From assembly GCA_020853575.1 (NCBI GenBank), contig JADYYP010000020.1:186001-250000 (forward strand): a stretch of 64,000 bases of DNA. The letters run 5' to 3'. This document shows positions 1-7,699 of this stretch, in pieces. The position numbers and the translations under genes were made by a program. The notes under the pieces were generated by a model. That model had not been told where the DNA came from. It ran no database searches and saw only the letters and a program-made list of their open reading frames with translations. The stretch is from Planctomycetota bacterium. Its GTDB lineage: Bacteria; Planctomycetota; UBA1135; GCA-002686595. Every line of letters starts with the position of its first letter. Position 1 is the stretch's first letter.

Positions 1-1345
1 ACCAAGCGATCCAGCGCGGTCCGTCGTTGCCGAAGTTCTCGCCCGAGAGCAGCGCCATGCGGCGCGTGGCCGTCGGGACCAGCGAGCTGAAATCGGCCGA
101 GAAATCCTCGGCCGAGACGGCGCGCACCAGACGGTGCGGAACGTCGAGATCGAGCCACGCGGTGCCCTCGACGTCGAGCGAGCGGAAGCCGATCCCGGCC
201 AGCGCCGCCGCGCAGCTCCCAGCGACGAAACTGTCCGTCGAGCGCAATCCGTCGAGCAACGCCGCGGTGTGCGCCTCGGTCAGGATCGGCACGAGACGTC
301 GATCCTCGCGCTCCGCGATCGCGAGCAACGCATAGGAACCGGGTCGCAGGACCCAACCATCGGCGAATGCCGCGCGCAGGAGCTCGTGCTCGATGCCCGC
401 GTCCTCGCGCAGCGCCAAGGCGTCGACCGCGCGGCGCGCGACGCTCGCGGCCGGATCGCTCAGGCGCGCGAGCAACTCGCGCAGCGCCGCGGGATCGCTC
501 GAATTCCCGAGCAATTGCACGGCGCGCACGCGCACGTCGGAATCCTTGGAAGCCAGCGAGAGCGCGAGCAGGCTGCACGGAAGTTGTGGTCCCAGCCGCG
601 CCAGTTGGCGCTGCGCCGCGGAACGCACGGCCGACTGGCGGTGCGCGAGCAGCTCCGCCAAGAACGCTGGCGAGGCATGCACCGGATCCATGGCGCACAA
701 CGTGTCGACCAGCGGACCGCAGGCTGCGCCGGGCAGCTTGTTGCGCAGCCGCGCCTGCACCAGCTCGGCGTCGGCGCCCGATCCCGTCTGCAGCAGGGTC
801 TTGGTCGCCGCCATCAGCGTCGGCGCGTGCTCGCTGGCCAGCGACTTGGCGGCCGCGGCGCGACCGATGTCGCCCATGCGCAGCAGGCTCTGCGCCGCGT
901 GGTCGACCAGCGCGCTGTCGAGCTCCGCCACTTTCTGAAGCTCAGCCAGAACGAAGTCCGCGGCGGCGGTCGAGCCGACCACCGGAAGCGCGCCGACTGC
1001 GGGCGGCGGTTGTGCCGGGCCCGCGCTCGGCGCAGCACCCGCGGGAACGCCCGGAGGTGTGCCCGCTGCGGATCCAGCGCCCGCCGCCGCAGTGGGAGCG
1101 GTCGGACGAGCGCTGGGCAAGTCGAGCGAGCTCTTCGCACGCGGCGCGGCAGCCTTCTCGTCCGCGCGCGACTTGGGAACCGTCTTCTCGACCAGATCGC
1201 CGCGCGGCTTCTCGGGCACCACCACCGGCGCGTCGCCCTTGGGCGGGGTGATCTTGTGGTCGGGCAACTCGATCTGCGCGCTCGCCACCGCGCTCGAGAG
1301 CAGCCAAGCGCACACCGCGGCGAATCGTCGTTCCAAGTTCTTCAT
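1..1345 (-). CDS. secreted HEAT-repeat protein (3' end outside window)
   Basis: The frame is open from an ATG at 1345 to the window edge, about 448 codons, so the C-terminus is missing. Residues 1-23 look like a Sec signal peptide (charged start, hydrophobic core, ASA cleavage site). A low-complexity Ala/Pro linker runs to about residue 120. From there on the protein is made of helical pairs of HEAT type, for example around DSDVRVRAVQLLG and a following unit with DPAASVARRAVDAL. HEAT arrays are protein-binding scaffolds; I see no catalytic motif and do not know the partner. It lies downstream of recG after a 219-base gap, so it probably has its own promoter. Confidence 0.8.
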   Translation of the reverse strand, partial: MKNLERRFAAVCAWLLSSAVASAQIELPDHKITPPKGDAPVVVPEKPRGDLVEKTVPKSRADEKAAAPRAKSSLDLPSARPTAPTAAAGAGSAAGTPPGVPAGAAPSAGPAQPPPAVGALPVVGSTAAADFVLAELQKVAELDSALVDHAAQSLLRMGDIGRAAAAKSLASEHAPTLMAATKTLLQTGSGADAELVQARLRNKLPGAACGPLVDTLCAMDPVHASPAFLAELLAHRQSAVRSAAQRQLARLGPQLPCSLLALSLASKDSDVRVRAVQLLGNSSDPAALRELLARLSDPAASVARRAVDALALREDAGIEHELLRAAFADGWVLRPGSYALLAIAEREDRRLVPILTEAHTAALLDGLRSTDSFVAGSCAAALAGIGFRSLDVEGTAWLDLDVPHRLVRAVSAEDFSADFSSLVPTATRRMALLSGENFGNDGPRWIAW

Positions 1346-1515
1346 CGGTTTGCGAGCTGGCGCCTACCCGCTCAGGACCGCACAGGATACGCAATGTCCC
1401 GCGCGGGTGTCGCCGCGGCTCGCGCACGGAGTTTCGAGCTCGACCGAGCTGCGCACAGGCGCCGGCGCCCGCTCCGGCGGGGTGGCGCGACAGCGCGGGA
1501 TCGCGCGAGCGCCGG

Positions 1516-1533
1516 CCACTCGACGCGGAGTGG
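1516..1533 (-). terminator. possible terminator hairpin after recG
   Basis: A perfect 6-base-pair stem (CCACTC / GAGTGG) with a 6-base loop lies 32 bases past the recG stop. There is no U-tract, so this is only a candidate. Confidence 0.25.
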
Positions 1534-1564
1534 GGTCCGATCCCAAGCTCGACAGCGGCGTGTG

Positions 1565-3598
1565 CTAGCTCAAGCGCCGCGGCGAGGCGTGGCGCCGCGC
1601 CAAGGCGGGGTCCGACGCGACCAGCTCGCGCGCTGCGCACAGGAGCTCGAGGTCGAGCTCGTCGGAGGCCAACCCCTCGCGGTTCTCGCCGGCCTGACGC
1701 AGCCCCACCAGGTCACCCATGCCGCGTTGCGCCAAGTCGGCCTCGGCGATCTCGAAGCCGTCGAGCGTGCGCTCGAGCAGCGCGAGGCGCTCCGAGCCGG
1801 TCTGCGCGCCGATCAAGTAGCACACACTGTCCGCGGCGCCCCGGCCGACGCGCCCGCGCAGTTGGTGCAGTTGCGCTAGACCCAGGCGTTGCGCGTGCTC
1901 CACCACCATCACGGTCGCCTCGGGGACGTCGACGCCGACCTCGATCACCGTCGTCGCCACCAAGATGCGCGCGGCACCGTCGCGGAAACGCGCCAGACGC
2001 GCATCGCGCTCCTGGGAGTCGATCCGCCCGTGGACCAGCTCGACGCCGAAGCGCGCCCAACGCTTGCCGCGCAGCCGTTCGAAGCGCTGCTCCGCGCCGA
2101 GCTCGTCGTCCTCGTCGCCGTCGATGCGCGGCACCACCCAGTACACGCGCTCGCCGCGCTCCAAGCGCGCTTCGACGTCGGGGATCACGTCGCGCGCCGC
2201 TGCGACCCGCCGCGTGACGACCGTCCCGCGACCGGAGGGCTTCTCGCGCAGCAGCGAGACGTCGAGATCGCCGTAGATCGAAAGCGCCAAGCTGCGCGGG
2301 ATCGGCGTCGCGGTCATCAGCAGCCCGTGGACCTCGAGGCCCTTGTCGAACAGACGCTCGCGCTGCGCGACTCCGAAGCGGTGCTGCTCGTCGACCACCG
2401 CCAGCGCGAGACGCGCGAAGCGCACCTGCGATCCGAGCAGGGCGTGGGTGCCGAACACGACGTCGAGCTCGCCGCGCGCGAGGCGCTCGAGCGCGAGGCG
2501 GCGTTCGCGCGCCCCGAGCGCTCCGGTCAGCAACGCCGTGCGCCGCTGCGCGCGCTCGAGCCAGGGCCCGAGCACGCGCAAGTGCTGCTCGGCGAGCACC
2601 TCGGTCGGCGCGAGGAACGCGGCCTGCGCGCCGCTCGACGCGACCAACATGCAGGCGTAGGCGCCGAGCACGGTCTTGCCCGAACCAACGTCACCTTGCA
2701 GCAGGCGCCGCATCGGCGCGCCACGCGCCAAATCCGCGCGGATCTCGGCCGCGGCCCGGCGCTGCCCGGCGGTCCACTCGAACGGAAAGCTCCCGATCAA
2801 CGCGCGATCCCGTGCGTCGTCGACGACCGCCCGCCACGCGCCGGTCGCCTCGCGCGCGCGCCGCCGCGCGAGCAGGTTGGCCTGCAACTCGAGCAGCGGC
2901 TCGAGCGCCATCCGCCGTCGCGCGGCCGCGAATTCCGCCTCGCTCGCAGGCCGATGCAGCTGGCGCACGGCGCGCTCGATCGAGATCAGGCCGCGCCTGG
3001 CGAGCTCGCGCTGGTCCAGCGTCTCGCGCAAGCGCTCGCCGTGCTCCTCGAGCGCGCGCACGCACAGCGCGCGCAGCATCTCGCTCGAGAGCCCGGAGGT
3101 GCTCGGGTAGATGGGCTCGAGCGTGCCGGCCTGGGGCAGTGGAGCGGACGCGCTGCCGACGCGTGTAGCGACCAGCGCGACGCCCTGCGCGTCGACGATG
3201 CGCCCCGTGACCTCGAGCTCTTGGTCCTTGCGGAAACGCTCGCGCAACCAGGGTTGGTTGAAGAACAGCACGTCGATCGCGGCGCTGCCGTCGGCGAGCT
3301 CGAGGCGCAGCAAGGAACGCCGGCCGAAGCGCGAGAAGCGCAGACGCACGATGCTCCCGTGCACGCGGTGCTCCGCGCCGTCGCCGTGCTGCGCCGCGCG
3401 CGCGCTGGCGATGCTCTCCCGCTCGCGCCAGCGCTCGACACGCCGCGGCAAGACGCACAGCAGGTCGCGGACGGTCTCGAGCCCCAAGGCCGCGAGCCGC
3501 GCGGCACGCGCTGGACCCACGCCCGCCAACACGGTCAGCGGCAGCTCGTGCGCCTGGTCGCCGGCGGACGGTGCCACGCGGTTGCGTGTCGCGCCCAC
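1565..3598 (-). CDS. recG: ATP-dependent DNA helicase RecG
   Basis: RecG remodels stalled replication forks and branch-migrates Holliday junctions. The 677 residues match the usual RecG length. The N-terminus has a helix-hairpin-helix-like segment (LAGVGPARAARLAALG) and then the OB-fold wedge (about 75-150). Walker A GDVGSGKT is at 302-309 and the DEQH box at 403-406, followed by TATPIPRSLALSIYGDLD, which is typical of RecG. The C-terminal helicase lobe has VDVPEATVMVVE and QLRGRVGRG. The start is GTG at 3598, three bases after the stop of the upstream lipoprotein gene, so the two are probably translated together although functionally unrelated. Confidence 0.95.
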   Translation of the reverse strand: MGATRNRVAPSAGDQAHELPLTVLAGVGPARAARLAALGLETVRDLLCVLPRRVERWRERESIASARAAQHGDGAEHRVHGSIVRLRFSRFGRRSLLRLELADGSAAIDVLFFNQPWLRERFRKDQELEVTGRIVDAQGVALVATRVGSASAPLPQAGTLEPIYPSTSGLSSEMLRALCVRALEEHGERLRETLDQRELARRGLISIERAVRQLHRPASEAEFAAARRRMALEPLLELQANLLARRRAREATGAWRAVVDDARDRALIGSFPFEWTAGQRRAAAEIRADLARGAPMRRLLQGDVGSGKTVLGAYACMLVASSGAQAAFLAPTEVLAEQHLRVLGPWLERAQRRTALLTGALGARERRLALERLARGELDVVFGTHALLGSQVRFARLALAVVDEQHRFGVAQRERLFDKGLEVHGLLMTATPIPRSLALSIYGDLDVSLLREKPSGRGTVVTRRVAAARDVIPDVEARLERGERVYWVVPRIDGDEDDELGAEQRFERLRGKRWARFGVELVHGRIDSQERDARLARFRDGAARILVATTVIEVGVDVPEATVMVVEHAQRLGLAQLHQLRGRVGRGAADSVCYLIGAQTGSERLALLERTLDGFEIAEADLAQRGMGDLVGLRQAGENREGLASDELDLELLCAARELVASDPALARRHASPRRLS

Positions 3599-3601
3599 GC
3601 G

Positions 3602-5908
3602 TCAGCGCTCCGCGAACAGTGTGGGGAGCAACTCCGCGGCGGGCCGATTCTGCGGCGTGAAGCTGCGATCGACCCCCTGGCCGAGTTGGGCATCGATGCT
3701 CCAGCACCACACGAAGACGCCCGCGGGACCGCGAAACTGCCGGCGCACGCTGCGCAGCGCGCTGCGCAGGGCCTCGTACAGCTCGCGCTGCTCGAGCACG
3801 TCGTAACTACCCGGTGCGAGCCGCGGATCGAGCGCGGCGTCGTCGGTCGGACCGAATCCGACTTCCGTGATCAAGCACGGACGACTGAACTGCGCCGCGT
3901 AGTCGAGGCATTGCTTGAGCGAGCCCGCCAGCTGCCCGCTGGCCAGCTTGAGGTCGGGACGCGACGGCGCCTGCGGATCGGCGGTCAGCACGCGGTACAG
4001 GTCGAGCCCGACGAAGTCGAGCTCGCTCCACAGGTCGATGTCGAGTTGGTCACCGCCGCTGGCGGCGTAGGTCAGGGCGCCGTCGTAGACGGCACGCACG
4101 GCGAGCAGCGCTTCCCGCAGGCGCGCGCCGAAGGCCAGCATGTACTGCGGTGGCGTCCAGCCCGACTCGATGTCGCGCGCGAAGGTGTTGGTCGCGAGGT
4201 TCAGCTCGCTGCCCAGGCAGACGATCTCGACGTCGCACAGCTCGGCGACGAGAGCGGTGTCGACCAGCAGCGCCTGCAAATCGTCGAAGTAGCTCGCCGC
4301 GCGCGCCTCGGTCGCAGACATCGTCACGTCGGCGAGGTTCGCAGCCGGGGCCTCGAGGAGCTGCGGCGCGAGCATCACTTCGAGCCCCAGCTCGCGCGCG
4401 TAGCGCACGCTCGCGATCAACTGGTCCTGGGTCGTCGCCGAATCGAAGCGCTGCACGCGTTCGGCGCGCGGCCACCACGTCGTGCGTGGCGCGCGGGTGT
4501 AGCTCGGCCGGAACGCCACCGTGTCGAAGCCCAGTGCGCGCAACTGAGCCAAGGCCTCGAAGCACGCCTGCGAGCCGTACACGAACGGTGAGCGCCCGTC
4601 CTCGTCGACCGCCGGAAGCACGTGCATCCCGGCGCGGAATTTCCGCGCTAGCGCGCGCTCACGGCGTGTCGGCGCGGACGCGCTCGAGCGCTCGGCTCGC
4701 TCGCACACCAAGTGCGCCGCGTCCGCGGCGGGGCCGACCAGCGTTTGCGCGCCCTCGTGCCATGCGCGCTGCACGAGCGACGCACGCTCGACGCGCAAGA
4801 GCTCGTCGAACACGATCGCGCGCTGCGCGCCGACGATGTGCTCGGGCCCGACGAACGCCGGATCGAGCAGCGCGAGCCAGTCGACGAACGCCGAGCGCCG
4901 CGCCAAACGCTCGCCCCACTCGCGCAGCGGCACTACGCCGCGCCAGGTGCCCGTCGCCGCGTCGGCGAGCGCCTCCTCGACCCACGCGTCACGCGCTGGA
5001 CCCGCGATCGAGCGCGCCAAGGCGAGCGCGTAGGCGCGGCCGGCGTCGTGCAGCACTCCGCGCGCGACCACCGCATGCGTCTCGCGAGCCGCGGGCCCCA
5101 GGCACCCGAAATCGCGCGAGCCGGTGACGGCGCTGAACGACTCGTGGTTGGGCCACACGTGGAGCAGGCCGCGCTCGCGCGTCTCGCCCAAGCACGCGAC
5201 CACGCGCTGGCGCGCCAGCGAGAGGCACTCGAGGTACTCCGCGAGCGCCTGCGCGTCGACTGGACCGTGCGCGACGACGTCGAGGTCGGCGAGCTCGGTC
5301 GTCACGCTCGCCCAGGACTCCGCGACCGCCAGCGCGTCGCTGGCCGAGCTCGGGCGCAGCGTAGCGTTGTCGCCGATCAGGCCTTCGCGCTCGATGCGAC
5401 CGTCGCGCCAGCAGCGGTAGCCGGGCTTCCACGTCGGGCGCAGATCGCTGACGAAGCGCGCCGCGATGCTCGCGTCGCTCGCCAGCACCACGGTCACCGG
5501 CCAGCCCGGTCGCAGCGGATCGGCGACGGTCAGTTGCAAGGCCTCGCGCGGGCCCAGGTAGCGCCGGCCGTCGAACCACACGGCGCCCGTGCCCGCGTCG
5601 AAGCGCACGCCGGAAAGCTGGAACAGCGGCCCCAAGGCCGCAACTCGCTGATCGGCGATCCACAACCGCGCCGCGCTTGGATCCAAGTCGTCGGCGCGCT
5701 CGAACTCGACCGTGAACGAGCTCGACGACTCAAGCCGCGCGGCGAGCGCGCTCAGCGGCGCGAGCTCGACACGCTCGGGCACCACGACCTCGATTCGAGT
5801 GGCCTGCGCGAGCTGGCGGTACAGCTCGTACGAGCCGAGTTGCTCCTCGGCGCACCCGGCGACGACGCACAGCGCCGCGAGCGTCGAGCGGAAGAAGGAC
5901 GATGCCAC
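3602..5908 (-). CDS. lipoprotein with glycoside-hydrolase-like TIM barrel
   Basis: A 768-residue lipoprotein with a GTG start at 5908; the signal peptide ends in the lipobox VVAGC (Cys19). The middle (about 200-430) has no domain I recognise. From about residue 470 the sequence reads like a clan-A glycoside hydrolase barrel, closest in style to GH113: a Glu in CLGSELN (Glu568, acid/base position), LTYAASGGD and ELDFVGLDLY strands, and a Glu in ITEVGFG (Glu682, nucleophile position), ending with a W-rich strand (VFVWCWSID). It probably acts on a polysaccharide at the cell envelope; the substrate is unknown. The start could lie a few codons away but this one gives the clean lipoprotein signal. 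Confidence 0.75.
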   Translation of the reverse strand: MASSFFRSTLAALCVVAGCAEEQLGSYELYRQLAQATRIEVVVPERVELAPLSALAARLESSSSFTVEFERADDLDPSAARLWIADQRVAALGPLFQLSGVRFDAGTGAVWFDGRRYLGPREALQLTVADPLRPGWPVTVVLASDASIAARFVSDLRPTWKPGYRCWRDGRIEREGLIGDNATLRPSSASDALAVAESWASVTTELADLDVVAHGPVDAQALAEYLECLSLARQRVVACLGETRERGLLHVWPNHESFSAVTGSRDFGCLGPAARETHAVVARGVLHDAGRAYALALARSIAGPARDAWVEEALADAATGTWRGVVPLREWGERLARRSAFVDWLALLDPAFVGPEHIVGAQRAIVFDELLRVERASLVQRAWHEGAQTLVGPAADAAHLVCERAERSSASAPTRRERALARKFRAGMHVLPAVDEDGRSPFVYGSQACFEALAQLRALGFDTVAFRPSYTRAPRTTWWPRAERVQRFDSATTQDQLIASVRYARELGLEVMLAPQLLEAPAANLADVTMSATEARAASYFDDLQALLVDTALVAELCDVEIVCLGSELNLATNTFARDIESGWTPPQYMLAFGARLREALLAVRAVYDGALTYAASGGDQLDIDLWSELDFVGLDLYRVLTADPQAPSRPDLKLASGQLAGSLKQCLDYAAQFSRPCLITEVGFGPTDDAALDPRLAPGSYDVLEQRELYEALRSALRSVRRQFRGPAGVFVWCWSIDAQLGQGVDRSFTPQNRPAAELLPTLFAER

Positions 5909-5937
5909 GTGCGGCCGGAGTCTATCGCAGGACGCGC

Positions 5938-6384
5938 TCACGAGGCCCGCGGAGGACTGACCGACAACCACACTCCGAGCGCAACCAACGCCACTCCGAG
6001 CAGTCGGGACGGCGTGAGTGGCACGTGACGTCCGGTGGCGCCGAGCTGATCGAGCACCAGCGCGACGACGACTTGGGTGCCGACCGCGAGCGTGGTCGTC
6101 GTTCCGGCGCCCAGGCGCGGGTAGGCCACCGCGGCGCACGAGATGATGACCAAGCCGAACAAGCCACCGGTGAACAGGAACCACGGCGCCGGCAAGCGCT
6201 CCGTCGGCGTGTTCCCGCTCCAGCGCGCGATCGCGTACCACACCAAGGCACCGGCGAACACGACGCCGGAGTTGATCGCGAGCGTCAGGGGCAGGCCGAT
6301 GCGCCCGGCGAGTTGGCCGTTGACCGTGCTCTGCAGGCACACGGCGGCGCCGAGCAGCACGGCGAGAAGCGCTAGGAAGGGCAT
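5938..6384 (-). CDS. YdcZ-like (DUF606) DMT-type membrane protein
   Basis: A 148-residue, almost wholly hydrophobic protein with about four to five membrane helices. The pattern AVCLQSTVNGQLAGRIGLPLTLAINSG near the N-terminus, with a Gly-rich second half (FTGGLFGLVIIS), is typical of the YdcZ/DUF606 branch of the drug/metabolite transporter superfamily; full activity in that family often needs a paired half or a dimer. The ATG at 6384 overlaps the end of the FAD-subunit gene by 13 bases, placing it last in the molybdenum hydroxylase operon. It may move the substrate or product of that enzyme, but that is inference. Confidence 0.8.
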   Translation of the reverse strand: MPFLALLAVLLGAAVCLQSTVNGQLAGRIGLPLTLAINSGVVFAGALVWYAIARWSGNTPTERLPAPWFLFTGGLFGLVIISCAAVAYPRLGAGTTTTLAVGTQVVVALVLDQLGATGRHVPLTPSRLLGVALVALGVWLSVSPPRAS

Positions 6385-7241
6385 GCGTCGACTCCGGTGA
6401 GGTCGCAGAGCAGTGAGTGGAGCACCCGCGCGAGCACCTGGCGGCGGTAGCCGGCGCTCGAGCGCAAATCGTCGATCGGCTGAACGTCCTCGCGGGCCGC
6501 GGCGGCCGCGGCGCGCAGGCACAGCTCGCGCGAAACCCGAGCGCCGAGCAACTCGCGCTCGAGGGCCGCCAGGCGGAGGGTCCGCGGCGCGACCGAGCCC
6601 GCGGCGCCGCGCGCGGCGACGATGCGCGCTCCCTCGAGCTCGAGCGCGAGCGCGACCACGAGCTTCGAGATCGACTGCGCGCGACGCGTGCCGACCTTGC
6701 GGAAGGCGCAGCGCTCTCCGCGTGGGCGGAAGGGCACGTGCACCGATTCGATCAGCTCGTCGGGGCGCCGCGCCGTGCGGCGGTAGCCGACGCAAAAATC
6801 CTCCAGGGCGACATCGCGCGACGCGCTGCGCGACACCAGGCGCACGCTCGCGCCGAGCGCCATCAGCGCGGGGACGATGTCTGCCGCGGGTGAGGCCGTG
6901 CCCAGGTTGCCGCCCAGCGTCGCGCGTTGTTGGATCTGCTCCGCGCCGACCTCCGCGCACGCCGTGGCGAGCAGCTCGCAGTGCCCGCGCAGGCGCTCGG
7001 AGCGCACGATCTCGGCGCAGGTCGTAAGAGCGCCCAGGCGCAGGCCGGCGGAATCCTCGCGCACCCCGCGCAACTCGGCCAATTTCCAGATGTCGACCAC
7101 CAGCGACGGCCGTGTGCGGCCCGTGCGGAGCTCGACCATCAAGTCCGTGCCACCAGCGAGGACGTGCGCGTGCTCATCGGCGTCCGCCAGCGCGCTCAGC
7201 GCGTCGTCGAGCGAGCGCGCGACCACCACGCGCGCGCTCAC
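6372..7241 (-). CDS. molybdenum hydroxylase FAD-binding subunit (CoxM/XdhB type)
   Basis: A 289-residue medium subunit of a xanthine dehydrogenase-family enzyme. It passes electrons from the Fe-S clusters to the final acceptor through FAD. The two FAD signature loops are visible: VLAGGTDLM near residue 30 and TLGGNLGTASPAADIVPAL near 105. The C-terminal region has the CO-dehydrogenase flavoprotein C-domain pattern. The GTG start at 7241 overlaps the TGA of the 2Fe-2S gene (GTGA), so the subunits are translationally coupled. Confidence 0.9.
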   Translation of the reverse strand: MSARVVVARSLDDALSALADADEHAHVLAGGTDLMVELRTGRTRPSLVVDIWKLAELRGVREDSAGLRLGALTTCAEIVRSERLRGHCELLATACAEVGAEQIQQRATLGGNLGTASPAADIVPALMALGASVRLVSRSASRDVALEDFCVGYRRTARRPDELIESVHVPFRPRGERCAFRKVGTRRAQSISKLVVALALELEGARIVAARGAAGSVAPRTLRLAALERELLGARVSRELCLRAAAAAAREDVQPIDDLRSSAGYRRQVLARVLHSLLCDLTGVDACPS

Positions 7242-7699
7242 GGACTCCTCCGCGACGCGCCCAACGCCGCGCGCACGATCGCGCCGTAGCCGGTGCAGCG
7301 GCACAGGTTCCCGGCCAAGGCGCGGCGCGCGCCGGCATCGTCGACCGCGCGACCGCGGCGTGCGCATTCGTCGAGCCAGGCGCGCGTCGCCACGATCATC
7401 CCGGGCGTGCAGATGCCGCACTGCGCTCCGCCTTCGTCGAGGAAGCTCTGCTGCACGCGCTCGAAGCCCGCGCCCTCGATGGTCGTGATCCGTGCGCCGT
7501 CGAGCTGGCACGCCGGCACCAAGCAGGAGTTGACCACGGCGCCGTCGAGCAGCACGGAGCACGCGCCGCACTCGCCTTCGCCGCAACCTTCCTTGGTTCC
7601 ACTGAGCCCCAAGTCCTCGCGCAGCACGTCGAGCAGCCGCCGCAGCGGGTCGAGCTCGAGCTCGCGCGCGACGCCGTTCACCTCGCAGCGGATCTTCAC
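7238..7699 (-). CDS. molybdenum hydroxylase 2Fe-2S subunit (CoxS/XdhC type)
   Basis: A 153-residue small subunit. The plant-type ferredoxin cluster ligands are in CGEGECGAC with a further Cys in NSCLVP; the second cluster has CGICTPGM and CRCTGYG. Length and motif order match the family exactly. The GTG start at 7699 overlaps the TGA of the molybdopterin-subunit gene. In the holoenzyme it carries electrons from the Mo centre to the FAD subunit encoded next. Confidence 0.95.
   Translation of the reverse strand: MKIRCEVNGVARELELDPLRRLLDVLREDLGLSGTKEGCGEGECGACSVLLDGAVVNSCLVPACQLDGARITTIEGAGFERVQQSFLDEGGAQCGICTPGMIVATRAWLDECARRGRAVDDAGARRALAGNLCRCTGYGAIVRAALGASRRSP

Noticed and set aside
1889..4591. 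A 900-codon plus-strand frame across recG and the lipoprotein gene.
   Set aside because: Spans two real genes and their junction on the other strand; composition is not protein-like.
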